DNA of 64,000 bases from Tanytarsus gracilentus (Eukaryota > Arthropoda > Insecta > Diptera > Chironomidae), in NCBI GenBank assembly GCA_038502055.1, contig JAXRKN010000038.1, forward strand, positions 1,860,001 to 1,924,000. Direction: 5' to 3'. A program made the position numbers and the translations under genes. Shown piece after piece: positions 1 through 11,891 of the stretch (position 1 is its first letter; each line of letters opens with the position of its first letter). Under the pieces are notes generated by a model. That model was not told the DNA's origin. It searched no databases and saw only the letters and a program-made list of their open reading frames with translations.

Positions 1-44
1 AAAATTACATTTATAATTGAAATTAATTTGATTTTAATTCTCAG

Positions 45-1701
45 GCAATGGAGTTGAAACGGCAGTTGGAGATGCACAACGTGGTTGTAATCTCGGAGAT
101 CAGTTCCATAAAGCTGGTAAGCTTCAATTAAATTTGATTTTATTTTTGAAATTCTAATAGCTTTTTTAATTAGGCTCCTCATGGCACCCCTATCTTCCAC
201 CAAATGGCTACGACACTTGCGCTATTTGCTCCTGCGATGCCAACACTCTCGAGATTAAATGTCCACGCATTCAATGTCCACCATTGACATGCAGTGAAAA
301 AGTCGCGTTTCGCCCTGATAAGAAAGCTTGTTGTAAACGATGCCCAGATGTAGGTTTTCATAATAATTTTGTTTATGAAATATTTAAATTAATTTTATTT
401 CTCAGGTTAAACCAAAAGTAGTGAAAAATTCAGGCGATCCCGACAATCAACTCGATGATCCGTCAAAAATGCCCAGCACAGTGACACTTCCAGGTTCATG
501 TAAGTCTCATATGGGCTGGCATAAGAATGGCGACGAATGGCATCCCATCATTGCCTCAATAGGTGAACAAAAATGCATCAAATGCAGGTGCAAGGTAAGT
601 AACACTCGCATACTTGATATACTTATTGTATTGTGTAATGTGTCAGACCTTGTTAGTTGCCAATCAAAAAAAAATATCCACTCAATTGAGGAGGAAAAAA
701 GCCACATATATAGCGGTGAACTGATAAAAATCAATATGTTATTGCTACTACCTCAATATATATCTCTGCTGTCTATTTGCTTACAAAATCGACTAAAAAA
801 ACTAAAATCCCGCTAAACGCGACGATCGCGAGTACGGATTATTTGCACTTTAATTCAAGGAAAACAAGATTTTTTTCTACTCATTGCGTTATGTGACAAA
901 ATTAGCGTGACATACGAGTCTTGTAGTAAATAAATAAAGCGAAAAACTTGAATGAATGAACAAGTGACGTCACGAAACGATGTGATAATCATTTACGATA
1001 AGATTATTTTTTTTTTGAAGAAAAAATAATAATTAATTTCGAGGAATTTCAATGTTTTAAATTTCTTTCATATTCATTTTTAAATTTTTACATAACTCCT
1101 CTGGAAAACCCAAGAGAATCCACAAAATATCTGAAATTATTAACAAGTCTATTTATAAGAATCAACATGAACAGAAATGTGAAATAAAAATCACTTCTAT
1201 CCACAATCTTGACGTACTTTTAAACGAAATAAGAGTTGAACTGATTAGATTAGATAAGAGCTTCTCATACGATTGTGTAAAATTTCGCGCGAATTGTGAA
1301 GGTAAAGAGAAAAAAGGTAAACATGTGGTCAAGTTTAATAATCACCACTCTCTCGCTAAATAATAATAATCGAAATTGATCATTGGATGATAATTTGTCA
1401 TGCGGCTAACTATGGCACATTAATACGATCAATATAAATATATATTTATAAATTTGTATGAACCTAATTAATTTTTATTATTCTCATTCAATTCTCGCTC
1501 ATTTAGGATGGCATTATAGCATGTGAGAAGAAGCGATGCCCACGTCCAGCTTGCCAAAATCAAAAGAACGCAACTAATAAAAAGCAACCAGCAATTTTGG
1601 ACGACGATTGTTGTCAATGCCAGCGAGCAAGACGTCATCAGGCGGGCCATCGACGAAAGCAAAAACAGCAGCAGCAACAACAGAATGCATCGAGAAGTTG
1701 A
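45..1701 (+). CDS. sog: short gastrulation (sog/chordin), 3' end only
   Basis: Secreted BMP (Dpp/Screw) antagonist of the chordin family, acting outside the cell in dorsoventral patterning. Visible exons: 45-116, 174-349, 406-594 and 1507-1701, all with GT-AG borders and continuous frame, giving 209 residues and a TGA at 1699-1701. Two cysteine-rich von Willebrand type C (CR) domains can be read. The first begins CNLGDQFHKAG, crosses the first intron and ends at the CCKRCPD motif. The second begins after CKSHMGWHKNGDEWHP and ends at DDCCQCQ, followed by a basic, glutamine-rich tail. By position these are the last two (CR3, CR4) of the four CR domains of Sog. The gene is cut by the left edge of the window: upstream exons with the CHRD repeats and CR1-CR2 are absent. 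The last intron (595-1506) is much longer than the others. Identification rests on CR spacing and the terminal position; another CR-domain protein is possible but less likely. Confidence 0.85.
595..1506 (+). other. last intron of sog
   Basis: A 912-base AT-rich intron starting with a perfect GTAAGT donor. It contains short open frames but none with domain-like content. No RNA gene or repeat was recognised in it. Confidence 0.75.
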
Positions 1702-4700
1702 ACGATAAACTCATAAAAGTCTTTTAAGGGAGGAAAATCAGCCATAATTTAATATGACGAACAATTTAAAAATTTCCACACACCCAAGCGTTAAGCACAA
1801 CACACAAACACACACACATATACAAAATAATTTACTATTAAATTATATGATTATCATTATAAGTGTTCTAAGAGCGCGGCTCACCATCGCGATTATATAT
1901 TTTCTATACATATTTTTCATTACAAATTCTCTTCAAAAAAAATATCGAGAAACGCTTCCTCAAGGGAAATTTTAATTGAAAATTGCTCTGATGAAACTTC
2001 GACATCGTTTATAAACGGTTGGATAAAAAATTAATTCGCAAACTATCGCTAAAGTGACAGGCACGAGAAAATTGGATGAATTCATTTCTATCGAAAAAAA
2101 ATATATATATTTATGATTCTCAAAATACATCCAATTATCTCCAACCAAAAAATGCACATTCGAAGAGAGAAAAATAAAATTGTGGGCTGAATAATTTTCG
2201 GCATTTTTGGTTTGTCGCTTGTTGTTTTTTTTTGAGAACGTGATAAGTTATTTGTCCAAGAAAGAAAAAACTTTGTCGAAAGTGCGCATCAAGGCTGAAT
2301 GAGTTAATTGATTAATTGTTTAAAAAAGATTTCTTTCGTGCCGTTATCAAATAAGAGCTGGCATAAAAAAAATTGAGAAAAGAGCTTTTAACGTAAAATA
2401 TAGTTTAATGGATGGAAGCTTAACCAACACACAAGAATTTTTGTACATACTTGCGAAATTATATATATTCTAAACAATTGAAAGAAAAAATACTTTGAAT
2501 TTCTTATTTTCAAGAAATTTCACTTAATTTTTACGGCGGTTAAAATTATTATCATTATTATTTAATTTAAAGAAGAAGAAACTAAAGATGAAAATTTCAT
2601 GGTTATCATTTTTTAACTTTAGGATGTAGAAGCATTAAAAAGTTTACATTGAGAGAATTAAATGCTAGTCAAAGTAAAATTGTTTGTGACTAGAAATTGG
2701 ATCAAAAAAATATAGAATTTTAATTTTCAAGAAAAATTATTTGATAAAAAAATAGTTCAAAATTTGCTTTCTCTTTTTTGAAAAAAGTATTACTTAAAAA
2801 TAACATTGATCTGATCGCTAGTCATCGAACTTTATTTATATTCAACTAACTTTTTAAGTGAGTTCGACGTAATTCAATGTGGGATTCATTTTTTCTCTCA
2901 GTGTAATGAAAAAATTCATTTCTCATCAAATTTTAAGTTTACTTAATTTCTATTGTATTCATAATTTTTATTTACGATCCCTTTTTAAGGAATTTTCATT
3001 CATTTTCATACGCAGTCAAAAAAAACAGCTTCGAATCATTTTTTGCAACTTTTACTAAAAAAACACACAAATAATTATATACAAAAATGATTATTAATTA
3101 AGGAAATTTGTGCGCTAGAAATTTTTTGCTTATTGATAAAAAAAAATGTCAATGAGCATTTTAAAAGAGAGAAACAATGAAGGAGAAAAAATTTGTACCT
3201 ACAAAAAAGTTATTTTTATTTTAAAATAAAAAAGTTAATGAAATTAGTTAGAAATGAATGGAAAAAAGTTATTGGCAATCCTGGCAGCCTTAAAATGTAC
3301 ACGGAAATTTTCCATTCGAAAGAGTCAGAGAAAATTAAAATAGACGAAAGAAAATGTTATCAGTCAATCAGAAGAAGAAAAAACTATAAATTGAGGAAGT
3401 GTACAATTTTTAAATGAATTTAATCTCTGCGAATATTTCTTAAATGCATACACGAAAGATGAAAAGCAGATCGAAAATGATAAATGCGCAGTATAGTCAT
3501 GAGAAAGGAAAAATGAAAAGTGCACTCAAAATGCTTTTTGTTACCATGTACCAAAGACTGATAAAAACGAAGAAGATGTTGAGGAGGATATTTAGTTGAG
3601 GAATGGCGATATGACGATGAATGAAAGAAGAAAAAAAATGCATTCATTGTTAATAATTTTTATTCTCTTTTTTTAACAAAAGCAACAAAAAAAATCTTGC
3701 ACATAAAAAAATGAAAAAGAATTAATTTAATTAAGCAACATCATGCAAGCATATGAAACAAATAAAAATTAACACGAAATTGAGTGCCTTAAAAAATTTA
3801 CAAAAAAAACTTTGTAATTGAAGAATAATCGGAATATTATTCAAACTACACTAAAAAAGAATTCTTCAATTAAACCACAAAAATACACTCGACAAAAAAA
3901 GGAAAATCAGTAAAATATTTTCACGTAAAGATTTTGTCACTTATTTTCTTTGGATTATGAAAAATTGATTATTATTGATTGGTAATGAGAGTTAACATCA
4001 TATTGAAACTGAAAAAAAAATATTGTCATTGATTTATGATCAATTAATGAAAAATGAAAAAGAATGTATTCATGAGAAAAATGCAAAATGTGACTTTTAT
4101 TTAATTTTTTTAATTTAGTATTTTTTTTCAGATTTTTAAGCGTGGGAGAGCTTTTATGCTCGATTCTCCGTGTTCGCCTAAACCAACTTAAATAATTTTT
4201 TAGGGAACACTTTTAATTTAGATCCCTGAAAAATTAATGAAAACAAACACGTGAGTAATTATTGTTCATGAAATATCCCTTTATTTACGTAAAATGCCTT
4301 TCAGATTATTATTACATTAAATCCAATCATAAAGTGTAACAGCTTATTGCTCACGTATACATCAAAGTGATATAGAAAGCAAAAGCCAATAAAACACACG
4401 GAATAATGGAAAAATTAAATTGAGGTCAATGAGAAAGAAGATAATTAATAATTTTTAATTATTAGATAAAAATTCATGCTTTAAACCTGCATTTGTATAT
4501 GAGTGTGCATCTAATCTATTTAATGATTGTGAAAATATTTTTTCTCTCAAGTTAGACACAATTAATTTCTGATAGACGTTAAATACACGGACGAAGATGA
4601 AAATCTTTAAATTGATTTCCACCGACACTCGTGCATTAAAAATGGAGGAATTCTTAGTAAAAAAGTTAAATAAATTCATATTTTTTTTGCATACCAGATT

Positions 4701-5757
4701 TTCCTTAAATCCATCCATCCATACATATACATCCATCCTTTCCTTTCCAAAATCCTCATCCCACGATGTCCTATCATGAAAAAATATCCTTTCCTCAATA
4801 AAAAAAATATGATTTTTTTATGTAAAGATAATATTCTTAAGAAATCCCGCGAAGTGCGAAAGGGAGTCCTATTGAAATGAGTCCTGACAAGAAATCCTGA
4901 ATATCCATTGCTGGATAGACATGAAAACAGGGAGAATCCTCGCAAAAAAATCGAATCCATATATGGGGAGGGAGGAGAAAAATTGAATGGGGAAAAATTG
5001 AGAAGTTCCTAATTTAAAAATATCCTATGACGAGCGAAAATATTTTTTAATCCTCTCCTTGATATCCAAATGAACATCCTGAGAATCCTTCCGAGGTTTT
5101 TGCATGAATTTTCCTCCATATATCCACGAATTATAATTGTATCCTTTTACATGTGCAATTCAACATCCATATATTTTTATGAAATAATTCTCAAATCATT
5201 CTAAAAAAATAAATTTAAACGTGTCTCTTTCAAATTACACTCATCGCAAAGTTTCGATGATTGTTCGTTGGGAGGGGGGAGTAAAAGAAAAAGAAAAAAT
5301 GTTGTATTAATATACGTGCTAACAACAAAATGTTGGAGTAAATTTAAATCGTAAAGCACTCAGAAAATACGTGAGCTTTCGAATGCTTCACAAAAGCGAC
5401 ATTTTTTTCACATCATTATCCTTGATCGTATGCTATTAATTTTTTGGTTAGTTTGATCAATGTAGCTGAGCAATTTCCAAGATGGACGAAAAACTTTACT
5501 TATTTAAGATTGTAAGATGTGCATGTTTTATAAAATTATGATGTCCTTGCTATGGCACAATTACCGAAAAAGATTTTGTTGTTTTAAGTTGAAAAACTAC
5601 GAGACAAATTGACGAAAAAGGAATGTTTGAAAATATTTTGCAAAAGCAATTTGTCAAATTGATCTTTTAAGATTCCTCGAATTTGTAGCCGACGATATGG
5701 TTGTAAAGAAGAATTTAATCGCAACGAATTGAAAAATTAATTGGTCTTGAGTGAAAA
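1702..5757. other. sog 3' region and sog/SF2 intergenic
   Basis: About 4 kb of AT-rich sequence between two convergent genes. It starts with the sog 3' UTR; the first AATAAA I see after the stop is at 2173-2178. Homopolymer A and T runs are frequent and the open frames look random. The only structured stretch is the ATCC-rich cluster at 4709-5168, listed separately. Confidence 0.7.
4709..5168. repeat. One-stranded cluster of ATCC words
   Basis: Within 460 bases the tetranucleotide ATCC occurs 21 times on the + strand (starts at 4709, 4713, 4717, 4731, 4735, 4752, 4758, 4786, 4844, 4894, 4903, 4936, 4955, 5022, 5050, 5064, 5076, 5085, 5122, 5141, 5165), often as ATCCT or TATCC. Its complement GGAT occurs only once (about 4913). 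Only the first five copies are tightly tandem (CCATCCATCC type); the rest are irregularly spaced. The function is unknown. Confidence 0.7.
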
Positions 5758-6767
5758 TTAGTAGTTGTTGAAAGATCTTGAACGGCTTCGTGAAACTCGT
5801 GGACGAAAATCATTATAAACCGGAGATCCACGGCGTCTTCCTCCTCCAGCTCCTCCAGCGCCGCCTCCTCTCGGCGAATACGGACTTCGTGAACGTGAAC
5901 GGGCACCTCCACTGAAGCTTCTGTGAAATCAAATGAAATTAATTTTAACTTGATAATACAGAACATGTCAAAAATTTACCCATCACGGAATCCATCACGT
6001 CCTCCTCCTCCTCCCTCCCTTCTCTCTTCGCCATATCCAGGCGTTCCATCTTCGCGGACACGAATATAAGCGACCTCTCCTTCGTGCGAACGGAATCGTG
6101 AATCATCAAGTTTCTTAATTGCATATTTCATGTCCTCACTCCGGAGGAATTCAACAACGCCAGTTCCATCCTTATAGACATCAGCGAAACAGACATCGCC
6201 TGCCTCTCTCATGTGATCCTTTAAGTCTTGCCAAGATCCAGATGTGGGCAATCCGCTGACTGCAACTCTATATTGGCTTCGTCTCGCCGCAGGTCGATTG
6301 TTTCCTCTTCCTGAACCGCCTCGATCACCACCTTGAGAACGACCACCTCCTCGACTATCCCTTCCATAGCTTGGTCCATTTCCGCGAGGAAATTCAACGC
6401 GAAGTTTGTATCTGAATGAGGGAGAAAAAAATCCAATATGGAAGATCCAGCTGTGAAATTTTCAGTTTAATTTTTACCCATCATAATCGTAGTTGTTGCG
6501 TGCTTTTACAGCATCATATGCATCTCGATGATCTTCAAATTCAACAAAAGCAAATGGAGGTCCTTATATGATAATGAAAGAATGTTATTATTTTGTTGTG
6601 CCGCAAAAAAAAAATTCACCCATACCTCTTCTATTTTTCAAATCCACAAACAAAACCTTTCCAAATCGATAAAAGAGATCTTCAACATCCTTGGTTCGGA
6701 TATCTGGCGGTAAGTTTCCAACGTAGATTCTATTTTCACTTGACGAACGACTTTCGCTTCGAGACAT
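5758..6767 (-). CDS. SF2: Splicing factor SF2 (SRSF1 ortholog)
   Basis: Nuclear SR protein acting in constitutive and alternative pre-mRNA splicing. Exons on the minus strand: 6626-6767, 6478-6562, 5980-6411 and 5758-5920, totalling 822 bases (273 residues). ATG is at 6767-6765 and TAA at 5760-5758. RRM1 (about residues 14-88) carries RIYVGNLPPDIR as RNP2 and PPFAFVEFED as RNP1. A glycine/arginine linker follows, then the pseudo-RRM with the hallmark SWQDLKD heptapeptide at residues 135-141. The C-terminal RS region is short, with RSRSRSP and SRSRSRS blocks split by a glycine-rich stretch, as in insect SF2 compared with the longer human RS tail. The start codon lies 192 bases from that of Spc105R on the other strand, suggesting a shared promoter. 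All introns are short (59-67 bases). Identification is secure. Confidence 0.95.
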
Positions 6768-6959
6768 TTTTATAATGCTTGATTCTTTGAATTTGTTGTA
6801 ATTTAATTTTTATCTTGTTGTTGTAGGCTTTTCCTCAGGGTTTAACTTTTTGTCCATATGGCCAATTTACTTCAGTGATTTTAAAGCCAATTTCAAAAAC
6901 CGTTGAAAAATATTTGAAATCAATCATAATTTTTTTTAAATGTTAATTAAAGCTTGAAA
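6768..6959. promoter_or_regulatory. Divergent SF2/Spc105R promoter region
   Basis: The 192 bases between the start codons of SF2 (-) and Spc105R (+) must contain both 5' UTRs and probably both transcription starts. I see no clear TATA box; the stretch is T- and A-rich with GTTGTTGT tracts. The shared-promoter role is inferred from spacing alone. Confidence 0.5.
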
Positions 6960-9900
6960 ATGAACGGAAGAGATGAAAAAAGGCGAACTTCGGTAAGATA
7001 ACTAGAAAATCTACGAGAAAAGTATGAAGTTAACGTGAAATTCTTTGTAGATATTGAAGAGACGTCAATCAATTGGCGAAGATGAAGCAACAGCAACAAT
7101 AAACACAAAAATGCAACGAAAACTGATGTTTTCACAGAAAAAGGAAGTTCTGTAAGTTACAGTATTACCTGCTCGATGAAAATCTACAAATTAAATTTTG
7201 TTTTATAGTGAATTTGCGCAATCCGATGAAAATTTAACAATTTGGGGTGACAAATATGAGACATCAGTTGCAAGATCCGAAGGCGGTTCAAGCGATGGCG
7301 GAGCTTCAACTTCCCATCAAACGACAAGCGATTTTCATTCAATGCATGCAACTTCTCATACAGTCTCGACAACAACGACGACATCCATGTTAATTGAGGC
7401 TGAAAAGGAAAATTATGTGGTTGTAGAGAAAGAGAACGTCAGTGTCATTGAGCAAACTACAAGTAGGCAGTCGTTGTCCAAGAGATTATCCGATGATGTG
7501 CCTGAACTTTCGATTTTTTTTGATCCCGAAGAGAAAACAAAAATGAAGCATTGCCCACCAGCTAATCTTAACTTGACAAATATGCCATTAGATTCATCCG
7601 TACTTGCACCAAACAGATATATCCAGAATGTTATTCAGTCTGACCAATGCCAGAAAGTGCTTTCACCGAGAAAAACTGTCTTTCTCAACAGAGATTTTGC
7701 TGTGTGTGTTCAAGATAAAGTTCTTTCTGTTCCAAGTGCACCTGAAGAGAGAATTAGCTTTAATCTCGAGGAGGACGAAGACCTGAAGAAGTCAGTGCTT
7801 CGCAAAACAATGATGAAATCCGTTGACATGGATATCTCAACTGATGAAAAAAAGCCAAGCCTAATTTTTAAACATCCTCCAGTGCCGAAGGAATTTAAAT
7901 TCCGTAAAAGCTTGAGTTCACCGCCAATCAAGCCGGATCATGCGATGAATAGGCAAGAGATTGATGACATCTATGATATCATTGTTCAGGACACGCCTTC
8001 GAAAAATTTATGCTGTTTAACGCCACAGCGATCACATGAGGTGAAGGCCAAGGCAATGTCGAGAGTGAAGAGATCAAATTTACTTTTACACGAGTTTGGA
8101 CTTTCGGAGTCAAAGTCAACGTCATCGATCGAAGAGAAGAGCACAAGCAAGATTGTTGATGTGACTGATTGCAGTTTAAAAATGGATTTCACTAATGACG
8201 ATGACGATACAGCTGGAACGTTTGAAACAACTGATGAGCTTGCGAAAAAGGCATCGCGATTGCTTAAAAATCCAGATGCTACACTTCGTATGCTTTGCAG
8301 ACCGTCATCATCAGTTAATAGCACACTCAATCTCGATGAATCCATAAATCTTTCAAAGCCAATGGGCTTAGCACGTAGCACCACCTATGCTCTGCATGAA
8401 ATGTCAATGAACAACGAATCGTTTCCTATTTTTCATGACTCGATGGTCGATAACGAGATTGATAATAACAATGAGATGTTAAAGCCACGTGTAACTGTTT
8501 ACAATCAAGATATGTCAATGAATCAATCGAAGAATGCATCAATGGCAAGTGGATTCGGTGCAGATATTTCATACAATAATCCTCGTAAAGGTTCAAGAGA
8601 AACTGTTTACGATCAGGATATTTCACAGCTTCAAAGTGCACCGAAAGGATCACGAACTACAATTTACAGTAAGGAAATGTCAATGAGTGAGCCTTATAAG
8701 GAAGAAATTATTCGAAAGTCTCTTTCACAACAATTTGATGCTGACAGTATGGAAGAAACAATACTTGATGAGAAAGTAAAGGGAGCTCGTGCGACAACCT
8801 ACGAACTTAACGGGATGGATGAATCAACAACTGAAAAAATGCCGGAAGGTGTTAAGCAAAATTCTCGAGGAACAATTTACAGCGCAAATCCTATGGAACT
8901 TTCATTGACTCAAAAAGCTCACAATAGTAAAGAAATTTCTGGTGAAATTAAACAAGCAAAGACTCGTTTTACAGTTTTCGAGGAAGAAAAGATGGATGAA
9001 TCGCCTCAAATTGCATGCAAACAACGCTCAACCATTTTCCAACAAAACGATATGGACTTAACGAAATTTGAAGAGAGTAAGCCAATTCCATTAAAGTCAA
9101 GAATGACAACTTATAAGCATGATGAAATGGATTTATCAGTCAATGAAATTGTTCCTCAAATGAAAAGGGTGAGCAAAAATCGCCCAACAACTTTTATGCT
9201 GAATGAAATGGATCTATCGACAACTGAAGAGCTTACAGCACCAAAGCAACGTGTCACTTCTTTCCAGCAAAATGAAATGGAGCTTTCCAGAAGTGAATCT
9301 ATTCAACCAGTCTCAAAATGCCGCGCGACAACTTTCCAAAATAAGGAAATGGAAATTTTGCCAAATGAAAATGATCACGTTCAAGAAAAACCTACAAAGT
9401 CCCGAGTCACAACCTTTAAGAAGGAAGAAATGGATGAGAGCATGGAAGAAGCAGTGAGTGACGTCGTGCCTAAGATCTTATCTAAACATGCTGGCATCAA
9501 AAATCGTGCTACAACATTTCAAACGGCAATGGACATGTCATGTGGTGCTGGTGAAGCTTCCGGCTATGATCAATCAATTATGAGAGAATGCATATCGAAT
9601 ATTAATGAACATGATTTGGAATTTTCTATCTCTCAAATTCCAACTCATAATGAGAGCATTAAACGCACCACAATTCACATCGAACCACCACAACGCATCG
9701 ACAGATCATTGCTGCGAAAATCAAAAATTGAGGAGCCAGAAGAGCTTGATGTGTCAATTAAAGAACCTTCATTTTACAATCGGCCAACAATCTATGATGA
9801 TGATGAGCATCATATGGATAAAGAAGAAGGAGCAGCTCGTAAAACTGTCTACAATTGTGACATTGATGAAAGTACTCAGGAAAATAAATATGCCTTTAAA

Positions 9901-11826
9901 TCACGTCCGACATCGTTTGAGCAGTGTGAAATGAACGAGTCTGGTGAATCCACCGGCTGCATTCCTAAATTCGCAAATTATCGTCCATCAATTTTCAAGC
10001 AATGTGAGATGGACATTGAGAAGGATTTTAAAACTCGTCCGACTCTCTGTCAGCTGAGTGAAATGGAAACTTCAGGAATTGATGTCCTATCGAGTCAAAG
10101 AGCCAAACAAAGCGATTCGGAATCGATGCAACACGCCATATTTTCACCGCCTTCGGCATTTAAATCGAGTCACTCTGATAGGTCTGTGATGGTGCGACAA
10201 GATGAAGCGGGTCCGTCATCGATGATCAATCAACGCAAGACCTCTTACGAGCAAGAAGATATGGACACAAATGATAATCATCGACGTAAAACTTTCACAG
10301 TAAAGACAGAAGTAAAAGAAGACTCATTTAAATGGCACAATCTCACAGATGCTGATCTCAACTTGATTGATGACGAGTCGGATCCTTGCATTGAAGACGA
10401 AAGTACTGCAGAACCTTCGCGAAAATTGAAGAAACCTAAAATTAGCTTAGGTAACATCTCACGCTACGAAGATGCAATTGATGATTTTGTAAATTTAACA
10501 ATCGCATCGTCTCCGTTGAATGTTTCCGGACATTTCAATCATGAAATTCCACCGGCACAATCAAAACGAGTCTCTTATCCATTGCTGCCCGATCGTGATT
10601 ACAGCAAGATGCTCGATAATCTTTGTGAGACATTAAAGAAAAAGAATGCGCCAAAGCCTCGACTTGCAATCGATGAATATCTCGAAAAATTGCAAATTGC
10701 TCCGATAAAAATTGAACGTCGTTTGGATCTCGAATCTAATGCAATTATGGAACGCATCAACGCCAAAAAGGATGAAATTCGAAAGAGACGCGAGAGTAAA
10801 ATGATCGTTGAACAAGAAAGAAATTCAATGCTGCCCGAGATTCCGGATGCTGTGTTTCTGATGAGAAACTTTATTGAAAGGTGAATTGAATTACTTTTTT
10901 TTTTAAAAAAAATGCTAATTTTTAATTTCTCAGTATGGACATTGAAATTCGTCAAAGGGTTGAGCGAGAAGTCATCATTTCTCCGATTTTCCCCGAAAGT
11001 TCAAACTTTGAGTTCTTGTTAAAAAATAAATTCGAAACGTAAGATGAGAGCTTAAATTTATTTTAAAAATTTAATAATTATTAATTTTAGGGATGCGCAT
11101 CTTTCCAAATATTGGAAACTCGACACAACTTTCTGGTGGATGAAGAATCTCAAATTTACTCACAAGAAGCTTGTTTTCTTCACGATCAGCATCAATAGTC
11201 AACAGTCACTAACGGAGGCTGATGAAAGCACCATGCCTATTCTGTTCTCGAATGCCATCCTAATTTTAGGCTTCAACTTCCGGTACGACTTTAAATTTCC
11301 AAAGCGATGGCAAATGATGATGAATGAATTTAAGAATGCCATCAATGGGGTTTGCAACTTCAATTCCATTTGTCGATCATCGAGCGATTTGCTGCCCTTC
11401 CTAGACTACTACCATGAAAAAGTCAAGAAGGTGTTTGAGATTGTTGAGAACTTTATTGGAATCGTTAAAAAATACAACGCAATATTAAAGAAGGATAAAA
11501 ATGGGTAAATTACAGAAACAAACTAAACTAAACGAGTCAATAATTTTTGAATTATTTTTAGCGATCATTTTTTCGTCAAGAAAGCGCACTTCTTACAGCC
11601 TGACACTGAAGGATATGTGGAAGTTTTAAGTGTTACAATACCTGTCTACAATCATATTGAGTCTATCAATGTGCAACAAGTCACGGTTATGGGAAAGCTT
11701 TTTGAATATCATCAGATTCTTCCAAGCGTCACTTCGTTTACTGGCTTGATGTTACTCGAAAATATTCTCTTTGATGTTGAGAAATTCGTTGCCGGAAATT
11801 TTCGTTCACAAAAAATTAATTACTAA
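6960..11826 (+). CDS. Spc105R: Kinetochore scaffold Spc105R (KNL1 ortholog)
   Basis: Outer-kinetochore scaffold of the KMN network that recruits Bub1/Bub3 and PP1 in mitosis. Exons: 6960-6992, 7051-7151, 7209-10880, 10934-11038, 11091-11504 and 11562-11826, totalling 4590 bases (1529 residues). The first two exons join to make SILK (residues 11-14) followed by RRQSIG, a PP1-docking arrangement typical of KNL1 N termini. The giant third exon holds about 20 MELT-like repeats (about residues 433-1075) of the form R-x-T-x-(Y/F)-x4/5-M-(D/E)-x-S, for example RPTTFMLNEMDLS and RMTTYKHDEMDLS. A charged helical region follows (about residues 1160-1270), and the last exons resemble the C-terminal RWD module that binds the Mis12 and Ndc80 complexes. 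The protein is somewhat shorter than the Drosophila one. The gene is head to head with SF2 and tail to tail with the Myb/SANT-like gene. Confidence 0.92.
8365..10310 (+). repeat. MELT-like repeat array in Spc105R
   Basis: Coding repeat array inside exon 3 of Spc105R, with 20-22 units about 25-40 residues apart. Each unit has an R-x-T-x-aromatic half and an acidic M-D/E-x-S/T half; examples are RSTTYALHEMSMN, RFTVFEEEKMDES, RVTSFQQNEMELS and RPTSFEQCEMNES. In vertebrate KNL1 the TxxOmega and MELT motifs bind Bub1/Bub3 after Mps1 phosphorylation. That these units do the same is inference from the motif layout. Confidence 0.85.
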
Positions 11827-11840
11827 AACATGAGAAAATT

Positions 11841-11846
11841 TTTATT
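11841..11846 (-). terminator. Poly(A) signal of the Myb/SANT-like gene
   Basis: AATAAA on the minus strand, 46 bases past the stop codon of the Myb/SANT-like gene and only 15 bases beyond the Spc105R stop on the opposite strand. Cleavage 10-30 bases further would fall in the last codons of Spc105R. Confidence 0.6.
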
Positions 11847-11868
11847 TGTATCTTTCATAGTATGAATT

Positions 11869-11874
11869 AATAAA
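11869..11874 (+). terminator. Poly(A) signal of Spc105R
   Basis: AATAAA on the plus strand, 43 bases past the Spc105R stop. Cleavage 10-30 bases further would fall at or inside the end of the convergent Myb/SANT-like coding region, so the two mRNAs probably overlap at their 3' ends. Confidence 0.65.
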
Positions 11875-11891
11875 CACTTTTTACTTTGAAA

